64,000 bases of DNA from Pontibacter anaerobius (GTDB taxonomy: Bacteria > Bacteroidota > Bacteroidia > Cytophagales > Hymenobacteraceae): positions 62,001 through 126,000 of the forward strand of contig NZ_JAPFQO010000002.1 in the NCBI RefSeq assembly GCF_026241195.1. Direction: 5' to 3'. Positions 1-7,934 of the stretch are shown in pieces. Every line of letters starts with the position of its first letter. Position 1 is the stretch's first letter. Made by a program: the position numbers and the translations under genes. The notes beneath the pieces are model-generated. The model did no database searches. It was not told the origin of the DNA and saw only the letters and a program-made list of their open reading frames with translations.

Positions 1-42
1 AAACAGGCTTTTTGGCATAGTTGCGCATTATGCTTCAAATGA

Positions 43-88
43 AAAGCTGCAGCAGCCTACTCGAAAGAGAGGAGGCTGCTGCAGCTTT
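43..88 (-). terminator. Hairpin terminator downstream of the first universal stress gene
   Basis: A perfect 16-bp inverted repeat (43-58 and 73-88) with a 14-nt loop lies just past the stop codon at 115. On the minus strand it is followed by a short T run. It is a likely rho-independent terminator for the leftward gene and could also act on rightward transcription. Confidence 0.75.
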
Positions 89-114
89 GACACGACGCCC
101 CCTGAGTACCTTTA

Positions 115-957
115 CTACTTCAGGTGGTACGTCAGGAGCGGACGGATACAGTGGTTGACAAGCGTCTCGGCGATGCTGCCGTAGAAGATGTGGTTAAACC
201 CTTTGCGCGCATGCGTGCCGATCAGCACCAGGTCCATTTCGGTTTCCTGGTTAAAGTTGCGGACACCGGCCGGCACCTTATAGTCGTGCCGCAAGTGCAG
301 CTCGTAGTTCTGCAGGTTCATTTCATCTGCAAAGCGCTGCATTCTTTCTTTTATTCTGGTGATGTGTGCCTCGTCCTCCTTGTCCACGATCTGGAGCAGG
401 TGAAGCTTGGCACCGAAGAGTTGCTGCAGCGTTTTAAGGGTATTTATACTTTGCTGCGGCTGTTTCTCCGCCTCAAAATCGGCTACCCAAAGTATATTTT
501 GCACAGGCGTGAGCGAGGCGTGCTGGTGGATGGTGATAACCGGTACATTGGTGTACCTTACCACGTGCTGTGCTTCCGAGCCGGAGATGCGCTCATACCA
601 TCCTTCTGCACCTTCTGTGCCCATAATCACCAGGTCAATCTGCTGCTGCTCGGCATACTTGGCGAGAGTGGTGGTAAGGCCCCCGTGCAGGATCTCGGTG
701 CTGAAGTCGAAGTTTACCTGCTGGCGCAGGGCCTCAAACTGCTGCTCCGCCTTCTGGTCCAGAGCACGAATTTCGCCCCTGTCCAGCGTTTCAGACGACT
801 CAGTGCCACCTGTCCACTCGGCGGTGTTTACCTGCACCACATGCACCAGGTGCGTTTCAATCGGGGTTCTCTGCATCAGGAATCCCAAAAACTCCATTGC
901 CTTGTAAGATACCGGCGTGAAATCAACCGGAACCATAACCTTTAGTTTCTTTTCCAT
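115..957 (-). CDS. Universal stress protein, tandem UspA domains
   Basis: This 280-residue cytoplasmic protein has two Usp domains in tandem (about 1-145 and 150-280). Both keep the nucleotide-binding signature of the ATP-binding branch: glycines at 113-117 with GS at 126-127 in the first, and GTHARKG at 247-253 with GS at 260-261 in the second. Family members bind ATP and help cells survive starvation and other stresses, but the target of this one cannot be told. It stands alone, ending in a strong hairpin terminator. No export signal is present. The ATG at 957 gives the standard N-terminus (MEKKLKVMVPVDF). A second universal stress gene lies at 22276-23151. The family call is firm; the specific role is unknown. 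Confidence 0.93.
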   Translation of the reverse strand: MEKKLKVMVPVDFTPVSYKAMEFLGFLMQRTPIETHLVHVVQVNTAEWTGGTESSETLDRGEIRALDQKAEQQFEALRQQVNFDFSTEILHGGLTTTLAKYAEQQQIDLVIMGTEGAEGWYERISGSEAQHVVRYTNVPVITIHQHASLTPVQNILWVADFEAEKQPQQSINTLKTLQQLFGAKLHLLQIVDKEDEAHITRIKERMQRFADEMNLQNYELHLRHDYKVPAGVRNFNQETEMDLVLIGTHARKGFNHIFYGSIAETLVNHCIRPLLTYHLK

Positions 958-1021
958 ATACTTATGTTGTGTAGAGGCTTTTTGTGCAGCCTGCTTTATG
1001 TGTTAGTGATTTATGTTTCGG

Positions 1022-1624
1022 TTACTGTGCTGGTTTGGTAGCCACTAACCTGGTCACGAAGCCTTTGCCACTGTGGTAAGGCCCCTCCTGAAGCTCTGTT
1101 TCCAGTTCCTCCAGCTGGTTTATCTGTAGCCCGCTAAAATCCTGGCGCAGCATATCGGCTGTATAGAGCATCGCCTCATCCTTTGGCCCGCCTGAGTTAT
1201 ACCCGAGCTGCTTTGGGTGGAAAGCCTCCAGTATCACCGTGCCGCCCGGTTTCAGCCAGCCAACCACTTTCCGGTGAAAACCCTGCCGGAGGGCGGGAGG
1301 GAAGTGGGCGTAGATGAGGGCCACCGCATCCAGGCTATCAGGCTTGGCGTTATACTTATCCGCTTCAGTTAACTGGTAATCTATACTTACACCGCGTTCC
1401 TGAGCTAGTTTCAGGGCCTTTTGCTGGCCGGCCTCACTGTAATCAAAGGCCTGCACCTCCCAGCCCTGCTCGGCCGCATACAGGGCGTTTCTGCCTTCGC
1501 CTTCTGCGGGTAGCAATAGCTTTCCGGGCTGCAGCTTACTCAGTTGCTCCTTAAAGAAAACATTAGGCGCTGTGCCGTAAACCGTTTCCTCTTCGCTGTA
1601 TCGTTTGTTCCAGAATTCCTGCAT
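1022..1624 (-). CDS. SAM-dependent class I methyltransferase
   Basis: This is a small Rossmann-fold methyltransferase of about 200 residues. Motif I is visible as LLLPAEGEGRNALYAA near residues 36-52, with an acidic post-motif (QAFDYSEAG) and a later GGTVILEAFHP strand, all typical of TehB-like and general class I methyltransferases. The substrate cannot be read from the sequence. The reading frame extends upstream to a TTG at 1657, but the ATG at 1624 (MQEFWNKRYSEEE) matches the usual start of this family, so it was chosen. The gene sits between a universal stress gene and a DinB-like gene on the same strand, with about 200 bases of spacer upstream. Confidence 0.85.
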   Translation of the reverse strand: MQEFWNKRYSEEETVYGTAPNVFFKEQLSKLQPGKLLLPAEGEGRNALYAAEQGWEVQAFDYSEAGQQKALKLAQERGVSIDYQLTEADKYNAKPDSLDAVALIYAHFPPALRQGFHRKVVGWLKPGGTVILEAFHPKQLGYNSGGPKDEAMLYTADMLRQDFSGLQINQLEELETELQEGPYHSGKGFVTRLVATKPAQ

Positions 1625-1835
1625 GGTTTTTTCGGGATTATCTTTTCGTTCAAACAAATTTGTCTATACTTTAAGCCATGTTCAGTGACAATGGTTACAC
1701 AAGCCGCTTCTTCAGGAAATCGAAGTATAAATATGCAGCTGGGAGTAAAAAGAAGCTGGAGTGTTGTTAAGTATGCACCCAATGAAGATTATACTTTTAG
1801 GCTCGCCATAGAAGTATAAAATTGCGTTGGCGGGG

Positions 1836-2288
1836 TTACTGGCTCACACCATACTTAAGGCAAAGCGCCAACTGACCGGCGTGGTAGGCAGTGTGAGATA
1901 TGATTCTGCCCATAGCCTCTGCTTTTGTTTTCGTGCCGAATTCTTTTGTGGTTATTGTCTCCTCCCAGGCGTCATTAGCCTGACTTTTGATTGCAGCCCG
2001 AAGTGCCTCCGCCGCCTGCTGCTGGTAGACCAGCAACTCTTCCAGATTCGTCCATTCACCGGTATCCTGCTTCGCCATTACTGTTCTGGCAGACACTTTT
2101 AGCTCCCGGTTGCCGAAGATGTTCTTGGCATACAGAAACTCCACATCCCCTATGTGCCGCACCAGGAAACCTGCGCTGTTCGGAGAAGCCCCAATTTTCT
2201 TTAATAGGTCCTCCTTCGAGATGTTTTGGAGTAGGTTGGTGAAGCGGGAACGTGCTTCCTGCCAGGTTTGCAAGTATAAATCGGTCAT
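1836..2288 (-). CDS. DinB family protein
   Basis: This 150-residue protein has the four-helix layout of the DinB/YfiT metalloenzyme superfamily. The expected metal-binding histidines are in place: H45 in the RHIGDVE helix, and H132 and H136 in HTAYHAGQL near the C-terminus. Members bind a divalent metal, and some use a low-molecular-weight thiol to detoxify or transfer groups. The reaction here is unknown. It begins 18 bases after the stop codon of the acyl carrier protein gene on the same strand, so it may be the last gene of the 2-oxoacid dehydrogenase transcript, although no functional link is evident. No signal peptide is present. Confidence 0.85.
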   Translation of the reverse strand: MTDLYLQTWQEARSRFTNLLQNISKEDLLKKIGASPNSAGFLVRHIGDVEFLYAKNIFGNRELKVSARTVMAKQDTGEWTNLEELLVYQQQAAEALRAAIKSQANDAWEETITTKEFGTKTKAEAMGRIISHTAYHAGQLALCLKYGVSQ

Positions 2289-2306
2289 AGCAAAAGTATA
2301 GTTCTT

Positions 2307-2555
2307 CTACGATTTCACCCGCGCAGCTATATAGTCAGTTAGCTCCCGCATGGTCTGGATCCTGCCATAATCCTCCTCAGGTGTTTCGATGCCAAACTGC
2401 TCATCCAGCGCCACGATAAACTGCAGGTAATCGAAGGAGTCTATCCCAAGGGTCTGGCGGATGTTGTCGTCGGGCTGCAGCTGCCCCGGCTCGGTATCGG
2501 GGGCTATACTTTTCAGGCGCTGCACAAGGGCCTGCTTTATCTCTTCCTGCGTCAT
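2307..2555 (-). CDS. Acyl carrier protein linked to a 2-oxoacid dehydrogenase
   Basis: This 82-residue acidic protein has the acyl carrier protein fold. The phosphopantetheine-carrying serine is S40 in the motif GIDSFDYLQF, where the normal DSL is DSF. Such proteins hold acyl groups as thioesters on a flexible prosthetic arm. The start codon overlaps the stop of the upstream E2 acyltransferase gene by 4 bases (ATGA), so translation is probably coupled. An ACP encoded at the end of a dehydrogenase operon, away from any visible fatty acid synthesis gene, suggests it receives or delivers the acyl group made by this complex. That is an inference; a general carrier role cannot be excluded. Confidence 0.9.
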   Translation of the reverse strand: MTQEEIKQALVQRLKSIAPDTEPGQLQPDDNIRQTLGIDSFDYLQFIVALDEQFGIETPEEDYGRIQTMRELTDYIAARVKS

Positions 2556-3796
2556 AGTTTTTCAGGTTGTTGTAAGTAGTTTTTGATGGCTGTTAGAAAT
2601 CTGCTGCCGGTGCTTCCGTCGGAGGCGCGGTGGTCGGCGGCCAGGGTGGCGGTGAGCACAGGCCGAACCGTGAGCATGCCGTTCTCCGACCAGGGTTGCT
2701 CCGTGATGCCGCCAAAGCCAACCAGCGCCACCTGCGGCGGATAGATCACGCCGTACACGGTCTCCACACCTCCCTCACCCAAACTGGTGACGGTAATGGT
2801 GGAGTCGGCCAGCTCGGAGCTGCGCAGCCTTAGTGCTCTTGCCCTCGGAATAAGGTCATTCAGCGCAAGCATCAGTTCCTCTACCGATTTGGTGTCGGTA
2901 TCATGTATGGCAGGCACCATGATGCCGCCTGTGCGCAGGGCCACCACGTAGCCGATGTGTATACTTTCTTTTAGCTGCAGGCCGTTCTCCCACCAGGCGT
3001 TCAGTGCAGGCACGTCATTCAAGGCCTTCGCCACCGCTTTTATTAGCAACACGGCTGGTAACAGACGCTCTTTTACGGGCCGCTGCCCGTTGGTATCCGC
3101 CAGCCAGGCCAGGGCTTTGCTCATGTCAATTTTTGTCTCCAAGTAATAATGCGGCACCTCGCGGTTCGACTTGCTCATGGCGGCTGCCACGGCCATGCGT
3201 ATACTTTGCGCCGTGGCAGCGGCAGGAATGGGTTTTTCTTCCGCCACAGGTGGGGCTGGTTTCTCGGGTGTTACCTCTTCTGGAACTGCCGCATGCTCTA
3301 CTGCTGCTTTGCCTGCTGCAGGCGCTGCCTGTGCCGCGATGGCGTGCTCCACATCTTCGCGTAGGATGGCTCCCTCCGGACCTGTGCCCTGTATGGTGGC
3401 AATGTCAATGCCTTTCTCCTCAGCTATTCTTCTAGCCAGCGGCGATGCCCGGATGTGATGCGGGAGAGTTTCGGTTGTCGAACCAGCGGGAGCAGGGGCT
3501 TCCGCTGGTTTTTCCTCCCGGGGCGCTTCAGCGGGTGCAGGTCTTTTGCCGGCGGCTTCTTCCTCCGTAAGTATGGTGGCCATGGACGTGCCCACCGGCA
3601 CCAGTTCATCCACCTTCACCAGTAACTCACCGATTACCCCATCCTCAAATACCTCAATCTCGATGATTCCTTTCTGGGTTTCGATTTCGGCAATGATGTC
3701 TCCTTTTTTGATCCTGTCGCCGGGCTTCACGCGCCATTCACGCAGCGACCCGCTTGCCATGTCGGCACCAAGGCTGGGCATTTTATATTCAAGCAT
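2552..3796 (-). CDS. 2-oxoacid dehydrogenase E2, dihydrolipoamide acyltransferase
   Basis: This 414-residue E2 subunit moves the acyl group from lipoamide to coenzyme A. The domain order is complete: a lipoyl domain (1-80) with the lipoylated lysine K42 in ETQKG, an Ala/Pro/Glu-rich linker, a peripheral subunit-binding domain (about 116-150, [14 protein letters not shown]), a second Ala/Pro linker, and the catalytic domain (about 195-414) with its signature HRASDG (H389, D393). The opening MPSLGADM resembles E2 proteins of PDH- or acetoin-type complexes. Its start overlaps the E1 beta gene by 8 bases and its stop overlaps the ACP gene by 4. No E3 (dihydrolipoyl dehydrogenase) gene is nearby, so E3 must come from elsewhere. 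Confidence 0.93.
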   Translation of the reverse strand: MLEYKMPSLGADMASGSLREWRVKPGDRIKKGDIIAEIETQKGIIEIEVFEDGVIGELLVKVDELVPVGTSMATILTEEEAAGKRPAPAEAPREEKPAEAPAPAGSTTETLPHHIRASPLARRIAEEKGIDIATIQGTGPEGAILREDVEHAIAAQAAPAAGKAAVEHAAVPEEVTPEKPAPPVAEEKPIPAAATAQSIRMAVAAAMSKSNREVPHYYLETKIDMSKALAWLADTNGQRPVKERLLPAVLLIKAVAKALNDVPALNAWWENGLQLKESIHIGYVVALRTGGIMVPAIHDTDTKSVEELMLALNDLIPRARALRLRSSELADSTITVTSLGEGGVETVYGVIYPPQVALVGFGGITEQPWSENGMLTVRPVLTATLAADHRASDGSTGSRFLTAIKNYLQQPEKL

Positions 3797-4775
3797 GTTG
3801 CAGCAGGGTTTTAATGGCAGTTACGATTTGGGCGGGTTGCGGCACGGAGGCATCTTCCAGGTGCTTCGGGTAAGGGATGGGCACCTCGGCTCCGCACAGC
3901 CGCTGCACCGGCGCATCCAGGTCGTAAAAGCACCGCTCCATGATCCGGGCGCTCACTTCCGAAGACACGCTTACCGACCGGCTGGCATCCTCCACTAAAA
4001 AGGCGCGGTTTGTCTTAGCCACGGAGGCTACGATGGTTTCCTCATCCAGCGGGCGCAGCACACGCAGGTCTACCACTTCGGCATCTATACCGGCAGCCGC
4101 CAGTTCGGTGGCCGCTTCCAGGGCTTTGTAAACCCCTGTGCCGTAGGTAATGATGGAAATGTCTTTGCCCGCACGTCGTACTTTGGCTTTGCTGATTTCT
4201 ATACTTTCCGCGCTGTCGGGCAGCTCTTTCTCTAGGTTGAGCATGGAGGTATACTCAAAGATGATAACCGGGTCCGGGTCTGCGAGGGCAGGGGCCAGCA
4301 TGTAACGGGCATCCTCGTGGGTGCCGACGGAAAGTATGCGCAGGCCGGGCAGGTGGGCGAACAGCGGTTCCCAGCTGTGGGAGTGCTGTGCGGCCAGCTG
4401 CCTGCCAACGCCGGAACTCATCCGGATCACAAGCGGCACATTAAACTGCCCGCCCGACATGTGCAGCAGCGTGGCCGCGTTATTGGCGATCTGGTCGAGG
4501 GCCAGCAGGCTGAAGTTTACGGTCATTACCTCTACAATAGGACGCATGCCACCCAGCGCGGCGCCAATTCCCGCACCCACAAATCCTGCCTCGGATAAGG
4601 GGGTGTCCATGATGCGCTCTGGGCCGAACTCCTGCAGCAGGTTCTTGCTCACGGCAAAGGCCCCGCCATAACGGCCTACATCCTCGCCCATGATAAACAC
4701 GCGCTCATCGGCCTGCAGCGCTTCGCGGATAGCCTGCTTGATGCATTCGCGGTATGTGATCAGTTGCCCCGGCAT
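3789..4775 (-). CDS. 2-oxoacid dehydrogenase E1 beta subunit
   Basis: This 328-residue transketolase-like beta subunit pairs with the E1 alpha encoded just upstream to decarboxylate a 2-oxoacid using thiamine diphosphate. Landmarks include [17 protein letters not shown] near the N-terminus, [18 protein letters not shown], the central [15 protein letters not shown] segment, and the C-terminal transketolase domain with [15 protein letters not shown]. It overlaps E1 alpha by a single base (TGATG) and E2 by 8 bases, strong evidence for one transcript. Pyruvate is the likeliest substrate given the neighbouring acetyl-CoA and PEP genes. Acetoin or branched-chain oxoacids remain possible. Confidence 0.93.
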   Translation of the reverse strand: MPGQLITYRECIKQAIREALQADERVFIMGEDVGRYGGAFAVSKNLLQEFGPERIMDTPLSEAGFVGAGIGAALGGMRPIVEVMTVNFSLLALDQIANNAATLLHMSGGQFNVPLVIRMSSGVGRQLAAQHSHSWEPLFAHLPGLRILSVGTHEDARYMLAPALADPDPVIIFEYTSMLNLEKELPDSAESIEISKAKVRRAGKDISIITYGTGVYKALEAATELAAAGIDAEVVDLRVLRPLDEETIVASVAKTNRAFLVEDASRSVSVSSEVSARIMERCFYDLDAPVQRLCGAEVPIPYPKHLEDASVPQPAQIVTAIKTLLQHA

Positions 4776-5776
4776 CAGTCCTGTTTTTCGCTGTACGTAT
4801 ACTTTGTAAGCTCCTCCACGGGTTCCAGGCTGCAGGTTTCCGCGAAGTCCACGGCTTGCTTTACCTCCAGTTCTACCTGCCCTTCTATCTTTTTAAAATC
4901 TACATCAGTAAGGATTTGTTGCTGGAGAAGGTAGTTGAAGTAGCCAGGAATGGGATCCCGTTTCTTCCATTCCTCCACCTCGCTTTTGTCGCGGTACAGC
5001 TCGGCGTCGAACATGGAGTGGGCCCGGAAGCGGTAGGTGTTGCAGACCAGGAAGTGTGGCTTTCCGGTCTTTCTGATAGCCGCCACGGCTGTATTGGCTG
5101 CTTTTATCACCGCCAGCAGGTCCATTCCGTCTACTGTGGAAGAGTCGATGCCAAAGGCGGCCCCTTTCAGCTCGAGGTTGGTTTGGGCATGGGTGTAGCG
5201 AAGCGCGGTGCCCATGGCGTAAAGGTTGTTCTCACACAAAAAAAGCACCGGTACCTGCCACAGCGCCGCCAGGTTCATCGCCTCGTGAAAAGCACCCTCC
5301 GCCATCGCACCCTCCCCGAAAAAGCAGCAGGTTAGCTGATCGCGCTTCATCTTTTTATCTGCCAGCGCCATGCCTACCGCCATGGCCAAGTGCCCGGCCA
5401 CGATGGCGTTGCCGCCGTAGAATTTCGTTTTGGCATCGAAGAGGTGCATAGAGCCGCCTCGCCCCCGGCTGCAGCCTTCCTGCCTGCCATACATCTCTGC
5501 CATGATCACGCCCGGCTTCAGCCCCCGCACCAGTGCATGGCCATGCTCGCGGTAGGTGCACAGCACGTTGTCCTCGGGGCGCAGGGCCTGCATCACGCCC
5601 ACAGCCACGGCTTCCTCACCCACATATAAATGCAGAAAGCCCCGTATCTTCTCCTGGGTGTACATTTCCGCTGATTTCTCCTCAAACTTTCGGATCAGGA
5701 GCATCTGGTAGAGCAGCTTTTTGGCCTGCTCATTGCCAAGTGGCGGATTTATACTTTGCTGCTCTTGCTGTTCCAT
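4775..5776 (-). CDS. 2-oxoacid dehydrogenase E1 alpha subunit
   Basis: This 333-residue subunit is the first gene of the operon E1 alpha, E1 beta, E2, ACP. The thiamine diphosphate-binding motif runs from GEGAMAEG at 154-161 to the ENN at 182-184, with the usual spacing. The segment [12 protein letters not shown] (104-114) is the conserved phosphorylation-loop region of pyruvate dehydrogenase E1 alpha. [15 protein letters not shown] near residue 250 matches the second conserved loop. Length and motifs fit the PDH/acetoin dehydrogenase type (separate alpha and beta chains), not the single-chain AceE type. The spacer upstream holds a dispersed intergenic repeat. Confidence 0.93.
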   Translation of the reverse strand: MEQQEQQSINPPLGNEQAKKLLYQMLLIRKFEEKSAEMYTQEKIRGFLHLYVGEEAVAVGVMQALRPEDNVLCTYREHGHALVRGLKPGVIMAEMYGRQEGCSRGRGGSMHLFDAKTKFYGGNAIVAGHLAMAVGMALADKKMKRDQLTCCFFGEGAMAEGAFHEAMNLAALWQVPVLFLCENNLYAMGTALRYTHAQTNLELKGAAFGIDSSTVDGMDLLAVIKAANTAVAAIRKTGKPHFLVCNTYRFRAHSMFDAELYRDKSEVEEWKKRDPIPGYFNYLLQQQILTDVDFKKIEGQVELEVKQAVDFAETCSLEPVEELTKYTYSEKQD

Positions 5777-5789
5777 GTTTCAGAAAATC

Positions 5790-5925
5790 ATTGTGCGAGC
5801 GTCCTCGCCCCGTGTTACTTCGGGATTTAAGACTCGTGCAGGCTTTGGTTGGGCCTCTGGCCCAGACGGGTTGCAAATCCGAATTATTATTAGTCACGGG
5901 TTACAACCCCGAGCCAGCTTTTATC
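5790..5925. repeat. Dispersed intergenic repeat (REP-like), between the E1 alpha and acsA-like genes
   Basis: The 147-base gap between two minus-strand genes is filled with short inverted motifs: GCGAG...CTCGC near 5792, GGGCC...GGCCC near 5850, and paired ACGGGTTGCAA / CACGGGTTACAACCCC blocks around a run of ATT triplets. This arrangement is familiar from small intergenic repeats in Cytophagales genomes. Only one copy is seen in this window, so the repeat call rests on structure and memory rather than on a second copy. Confidence 0.5.
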
Positions 5926-7639
5926 ACGGCTGCTCCAGAGTTGAGGTATCGCCCTCCGGCAGCCCAAGTTCCCTTGCCTTAAGAAGGCGGCGCAGGATCT
6001 TGCCGCTGCGTGTTTTAGGAAGGTTATCGATAAAAGTGATCTCCTTAGGTGCCACGGCCGGGCCTAGTTTGCGGCGGGCATGGGCCGTGATGTCCGTTTT
6101 CATACTTTCGTCTTGCTGCTGCCCCGGCTGTAGTACCACAAAAGCTTTTACCAGCTCCCCAATCAGCGGGTCGGGTTTGCCGATGACGGCAGCATCGGCC
6201 ACTGCAGGGTGTTCCATCAGGGCGCTTTCCACCTCAAAAGGCCCCACCATATGCCCGGATGTTTTGATGATATCATCAGCACGGCCTACAAACCAATAGT
6301 ACCCGTCTGCATCGCGGCGAGCCAGATCACCGGTAATGTACCAGTCTCCCCGAAAACTCTTGCTGTAGCGCTCCTCGTCGTGCAGGTAGGTGCGGAACAT
6401 GGAGGGCCAACCTCGTTTTAGTACCAGGTGCCCGTCTTTGTCGAGTTCATCAATCAGTGTAAAGCTGTCGTCTGTTACCTCGGCGATGGCGGCCTCCACA
6501 CCCGGCAGCGGTTTGCCCATAGAACCGGGGCGGACCGGCATGGCCCGGTAGTTGGCGATCATGATGCCGCCGGTTTCCGTCTGCCACCAGTTATCCAGGA
6601 AGGGCATCCCGAAATTTTTCTCTCCCCACACCACCGCCTCGGCGTGCAGCGGTTCGCCTACACTCAGCATCAGGCGCAGGTGCTCCAGGTTATACTTTTC
6701 GCGGGGGATGACATTCATGCGCATCAGGCGGCGAATACCTGTGGGGGCCGTATACCAGATGTTCACTTTCTCCCGCTCCAGTATGGAGTACCAGCGGGTG
6801 GCGTCAAACTCCTCTTCGTCCACCAAATTGGTTACGCCGTTTACCAGCGGGGCGATGATGCCGTAGGAGGTACCTGTTACCCAGCCTGGGTCGGCGGTGC
6901 ACCAGTACACATCCCCGGGGTGGAAATCGAGGACGTACTTGCCCGTGACGTAGTGCACCAGCACCGCCTTGTGCACGTGCAGTGCGCCTTTGGGCATGCC
7001 GGTGGTGCCGCTGGTAAAGTGCAGCAGGGCCGGGTCTTCGGGATCGGTGGGAGGTATGGTGAATTCTTCTGAGGCCTGCTCCATCAGGCGGGGCAGCGAA
7101 CGGATCTGCTCACTCTCATCGTGGTCAACATCCGTCAGCAAAACATACTTTAGTTCTGGCAGCCGCTCCAGCAAAGGCCGTACTTTCTTCTCAAACAGGT
7201 CATGGGTTGTCACCAGCACTTTGGCATCGCCACGGCTCAGGCGCTGAAACACAGGGTCCGGCCCGAACACGTTGAACAGCGGGCAGAAAACGGCTACTTT
7301 CTTTAGGGTGCCCAGCGCGGCAAAGTATAACTCAGGGATGCGCCCCAAAAAGGAAAACACCCTGTCGCCTTTGCTGATACCCAGGTTGCCCAGCACATTG
7401 GCGAACCGGTTGGTAAGCTCCTTAAAATCCTGGTAGGAGCAGTCCATTACCGACAGGTCTTTGTGGATGAAGCGGAAAGCGGTGTGGTTTTGTAACTCGC
7501 CTGATGCATGCCGATCGATGGCTTCGTGGGCAATGTTTAGTCCTTGTTTATCAGGTAAACCGCTCAGGCCAGCCTGCTCCCGATCCCAACTAAAACCAGA
7601 GGCAACAGAAGTATAATCCGTTAAGTTTGGCGAAACCAT
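5924..7639 (-). CDS. acsA: Acetyl-CoA synthetase-like acyl-CoA ligase (AcsA family)
   Basis: This 571-residue AMP-forming enzyme activates a carboxylate, most likely acetate, to its CoA thioester. The AMP-binding P-loop is LHFTSGTTGMPKG (about 206-218). The segment WCTADPGWVTGTSYG and the late motif YYWFVGRADDIIKTSG are typical of acetyl-CoA synthetases. The catalytic lysine of the mobile C-terminal domain is K547 in KTRSGKILRR. The length is close to the Bacillus AcsA type (about 570) and shorter than the enterobacterial Acs type (about 650). It lies upstream of and parallel to the PDH-like/ACP operon and divergent from PEP synthase. Other short acids are possible substrates. Confidence 0.88.
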   Translation of the reverse strand: MVSPNLTDYTSVASGFSWDREQAGLSGLPDKQGLNIAHEAIDRHASGELQNHTAFRFIHKDLSVMDCSYQDFKELTNRFANVLGNLGISKGDRVFSFLGRIPELYFAALGTLKKVAVFCPLFNVFGPDPVFQRLSRGDAKVLVTTHDLFEKKVRPLLERLPELKYVLLTDVDHDESEQIRSLPRLMEQASEEFTIPPTDPEDPALLHFTSGTTGMPKGALHVHKAVLVHYVTGKYVLDFHPGDVYWCTADPGWVTGTSYGIIAPLVNGVTNLVDEEEFDATRWYSILEREKVNIWYTAPTGIRRLMRMNVIPREKYNLEHLRLMLSVGEPLHAEAVVWGEKNFGMPFLDNWWQTETGGIMIANYRAMPVRPGSMGKPLPGVEAAIAEVTDDSFTLIDELDKDGHLVLKRGWPSMFRTYLHDEERYSKSFRGDWYITGDLARRDADGYYWFVGRADDIIKTSGHMVGPFEVESALMEHPAVADAAVIGKPDPLIGELVKAFVVLQPGQQQDESMKTDITAHARRKLGPAVAPKEITFIDNLPKTRSGKILRRLLKARELGLPEGDTSTLEQP

Positions 7640-7934
7640 ATCAGTGAGTAATAAATAAAGATTGATGGTTAATGAGAGTAATGGAAGTATAAGGGTGGCG
7701 CAGTTTGATGTGGATATTATAAATAATTATAGTTTTAATTATACGGGTAAAGCGCCTAAGCAGATGCTTTTATACTTTCTTATTCAGATGATCTTCATCA
7801 GCTTTTGGTGTGGAGCCCGATTTAGGGTGCCGGAGGGTAAACAAGCTAAAAGTATAAACGTTAGTAAAATAAGTATAAAATGTTCCTGACCTGATGCACT
7901 TTCCGGTGTTAGGCCTTACCTCTTTTTTTCATCC
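7640..7934. other. Divergent intergenic region between acsA-like and ppsA
   Basis: These 295 bases separate two divergent metabolic genes and must hold both promoters. No clear TAnnTTTG box was found. The stretch is AT-rich and carries four copies of the AAGTATA signature (near 7686, 7771, 7852 and 7870). A short rightward open frame (7662-7889) has no family resemblance and is not accepted as a gene. Confidence 0.5.

Noticed and set aside
7662..7889. 75-codon rightward frame between acsA-like and ppsA
   Set aside because: It has no family resemblance and covers the AT-rich promoter space between divergent genes; its codons include several AAGTATA repeats.
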